Assembly (NCBI GenBank): GCA_025964405.1 | Contig: JAOPYW010000091.1 | Location: 1-5,549 of the forward strand | DNA: 5,549 nucleotides | Direction of reading: 5' to 3' | Source: Thermoleophilia bacterium | GTDB taxonomy: Bacteria > Actinomycetota > Thermoleophilia > Gaiellales > SKUG01 | Part shown: positions 5,145-5,549 of the stretch, in pieces | Position numbering within the stretch: position 1 is the stretch's first letter | How the letters are laid out: every line of letters starts with the position of its first letter | Program-made: the position numbers and the translations under genes | The notes under the pieces: model-generated | Told to the model about the DNA's origin: nothing | What the model saw: only the letters and a program-made list of their open reading frames with translations | Database searches by the model: none

Positions 5145-5549
5145 TACGCCTCTCCGCCGTCGAGGTCGCGGTCGTGCGAGTGGTCGTGCGTGTGTGCATG
5201 CGCGTGCGCAGGGTCGTGCCAGCGCGCCGAGAGCTCGCCGGGGAGCCCGTCGAACTCGATGCTGCGGTTGACGAGCACGAGCCGGTCGACGTGGTGCTCG
5301 ACCGCGCCGAACTCGTGCGACACGTAGAGGATGGTGACCCCCAGGCGCCGGTTCAGGTCGCAGAGCAGCTCCGCGAACGACTCCTGCGAGGCGGCGTCGA
5401 CGCCCGTGGTCGGTTCGTCGAGCGCGAGCAGCGTGGGCTCGCCCGCGAGCAGCTTGGCGAGGAACACGCGCTGCTGCTGGCCCCCGGAGAGTTCGCGCAT
5501 CCGCGAGCGCGCCCGATCGGCGAGCCCCACCTGCTCGAGCGCGGTCTCG
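5144..5549 (-). CDS. znuC: ZnuC, zinc ABC transporter ATPase with His-rich tail (5' end outside window)
   Basis: Only the C-terminal 135 codons are present; the Walker A region lies beyond the right edge. The frame stays open from position 5549, so the GTG at 5530 is an internal valine (context ETALEQVGLADRA). The ABC signature LSGGQQQR is at 5468-5491, Walker B LLALDEP at about 5411-5431, the D-loop residues GVD follow, and the switch histidine is in YVSHEF (His codon 5315-5317). The protein powers metal import by ATP hydrolysis on the cytoplasmic face of ZnuB. The C-terminal tail (about 5170-5221) is HDPAHAHAHTHDHSHDRD, with seven His in 17 residues, a likely zinc-binding or buffering extension. 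The gene is first of the visible znuC-znuB-zur operon; its promoter is outside the window. Confidence 0.93.
   Translation of the reverse strand, partial: ETALEQVGLADRARSRMRELSGGQQQRVFLAKLLAGEPTLLALDEPTTGVDAASQESFAELLCDLNRRLGVTILYVSHEFGAVEHHVDRLVLVNRSIEFDGLPGELSARWHDPAHAHAHTHDHSHDRDLDGGEA

Noticed and set aside
1..5549. CRISPR array or insertion sequence
   Set aside because: No regularly spaced repeats with unique spacers and no transposase or terminal inverted repeats were seen.

Overview
The window looks like a high-GC actinobacterial chromosome with the end of an integrated mobile element on its left. Signs of an actinobacterium are the GC content, the multi-Cys HNH/excisionase gene set, a probable leaderless lipoprotein gene with a TANNNT -10 box, and a Zur regulator with a YRxC-HHHH sensor region. 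The species cannot be named from this sequence.

Left part (1 to about 2900), likely foreign: four minus-strand genes form a tight operon. In transcription order they are a small excisionase-type winged-helix protein (2348-2596), a helical protein of unknown function (1944-2348), an HNH nuclease with many extra Cys pairs (853-1947), and a zinc-ribbon plus RecA-like ATPase protein resembling a primase-helicase (1-856, running off the left edge). Each stop codon overlaps the next start by 1 or 4 bases, so translation is probably coupled. Sampled GC is about 60%, against about 70% in the right part. No integrase is visible and it may lie further left. The gene-free stretch 2597-2937 holds a probable operator/promoter for this operon, scattered GTACAC motifs and a cluster of four GTTAC repeats just before a tRNA gene. 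That is the layout expected of an element end.

Middle: an intact tRNA-Val (anticodon UAC, 2938-3010), followed after only 22 bp by a znuA-like lipoprotein gene.

Right part (3033-5549), chromosomal zinc-uptake locus: a znuA-like solute-binding lipoprotein on the plus strand converges on a minus-strand operon znuC (partial)-znuB-zur. ZnuC is the ATPase, ZnuB the membrane permease and Zur the zinc-sensing repressor, all translationally coupled. ZnuC and Zur both end in His-rich tails.

The most unusual observation is that the binding protein has non-ligand residues at all three conserved His positions of its family (R81, R151, T205). It also appears to lack the segment that carries the fourth, acidic ligand, yet its reading frame is intact and its lipoprotein signal is good. 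It may be a binding protein repurposed for another role next to an apparently ordinary zinc transporter.
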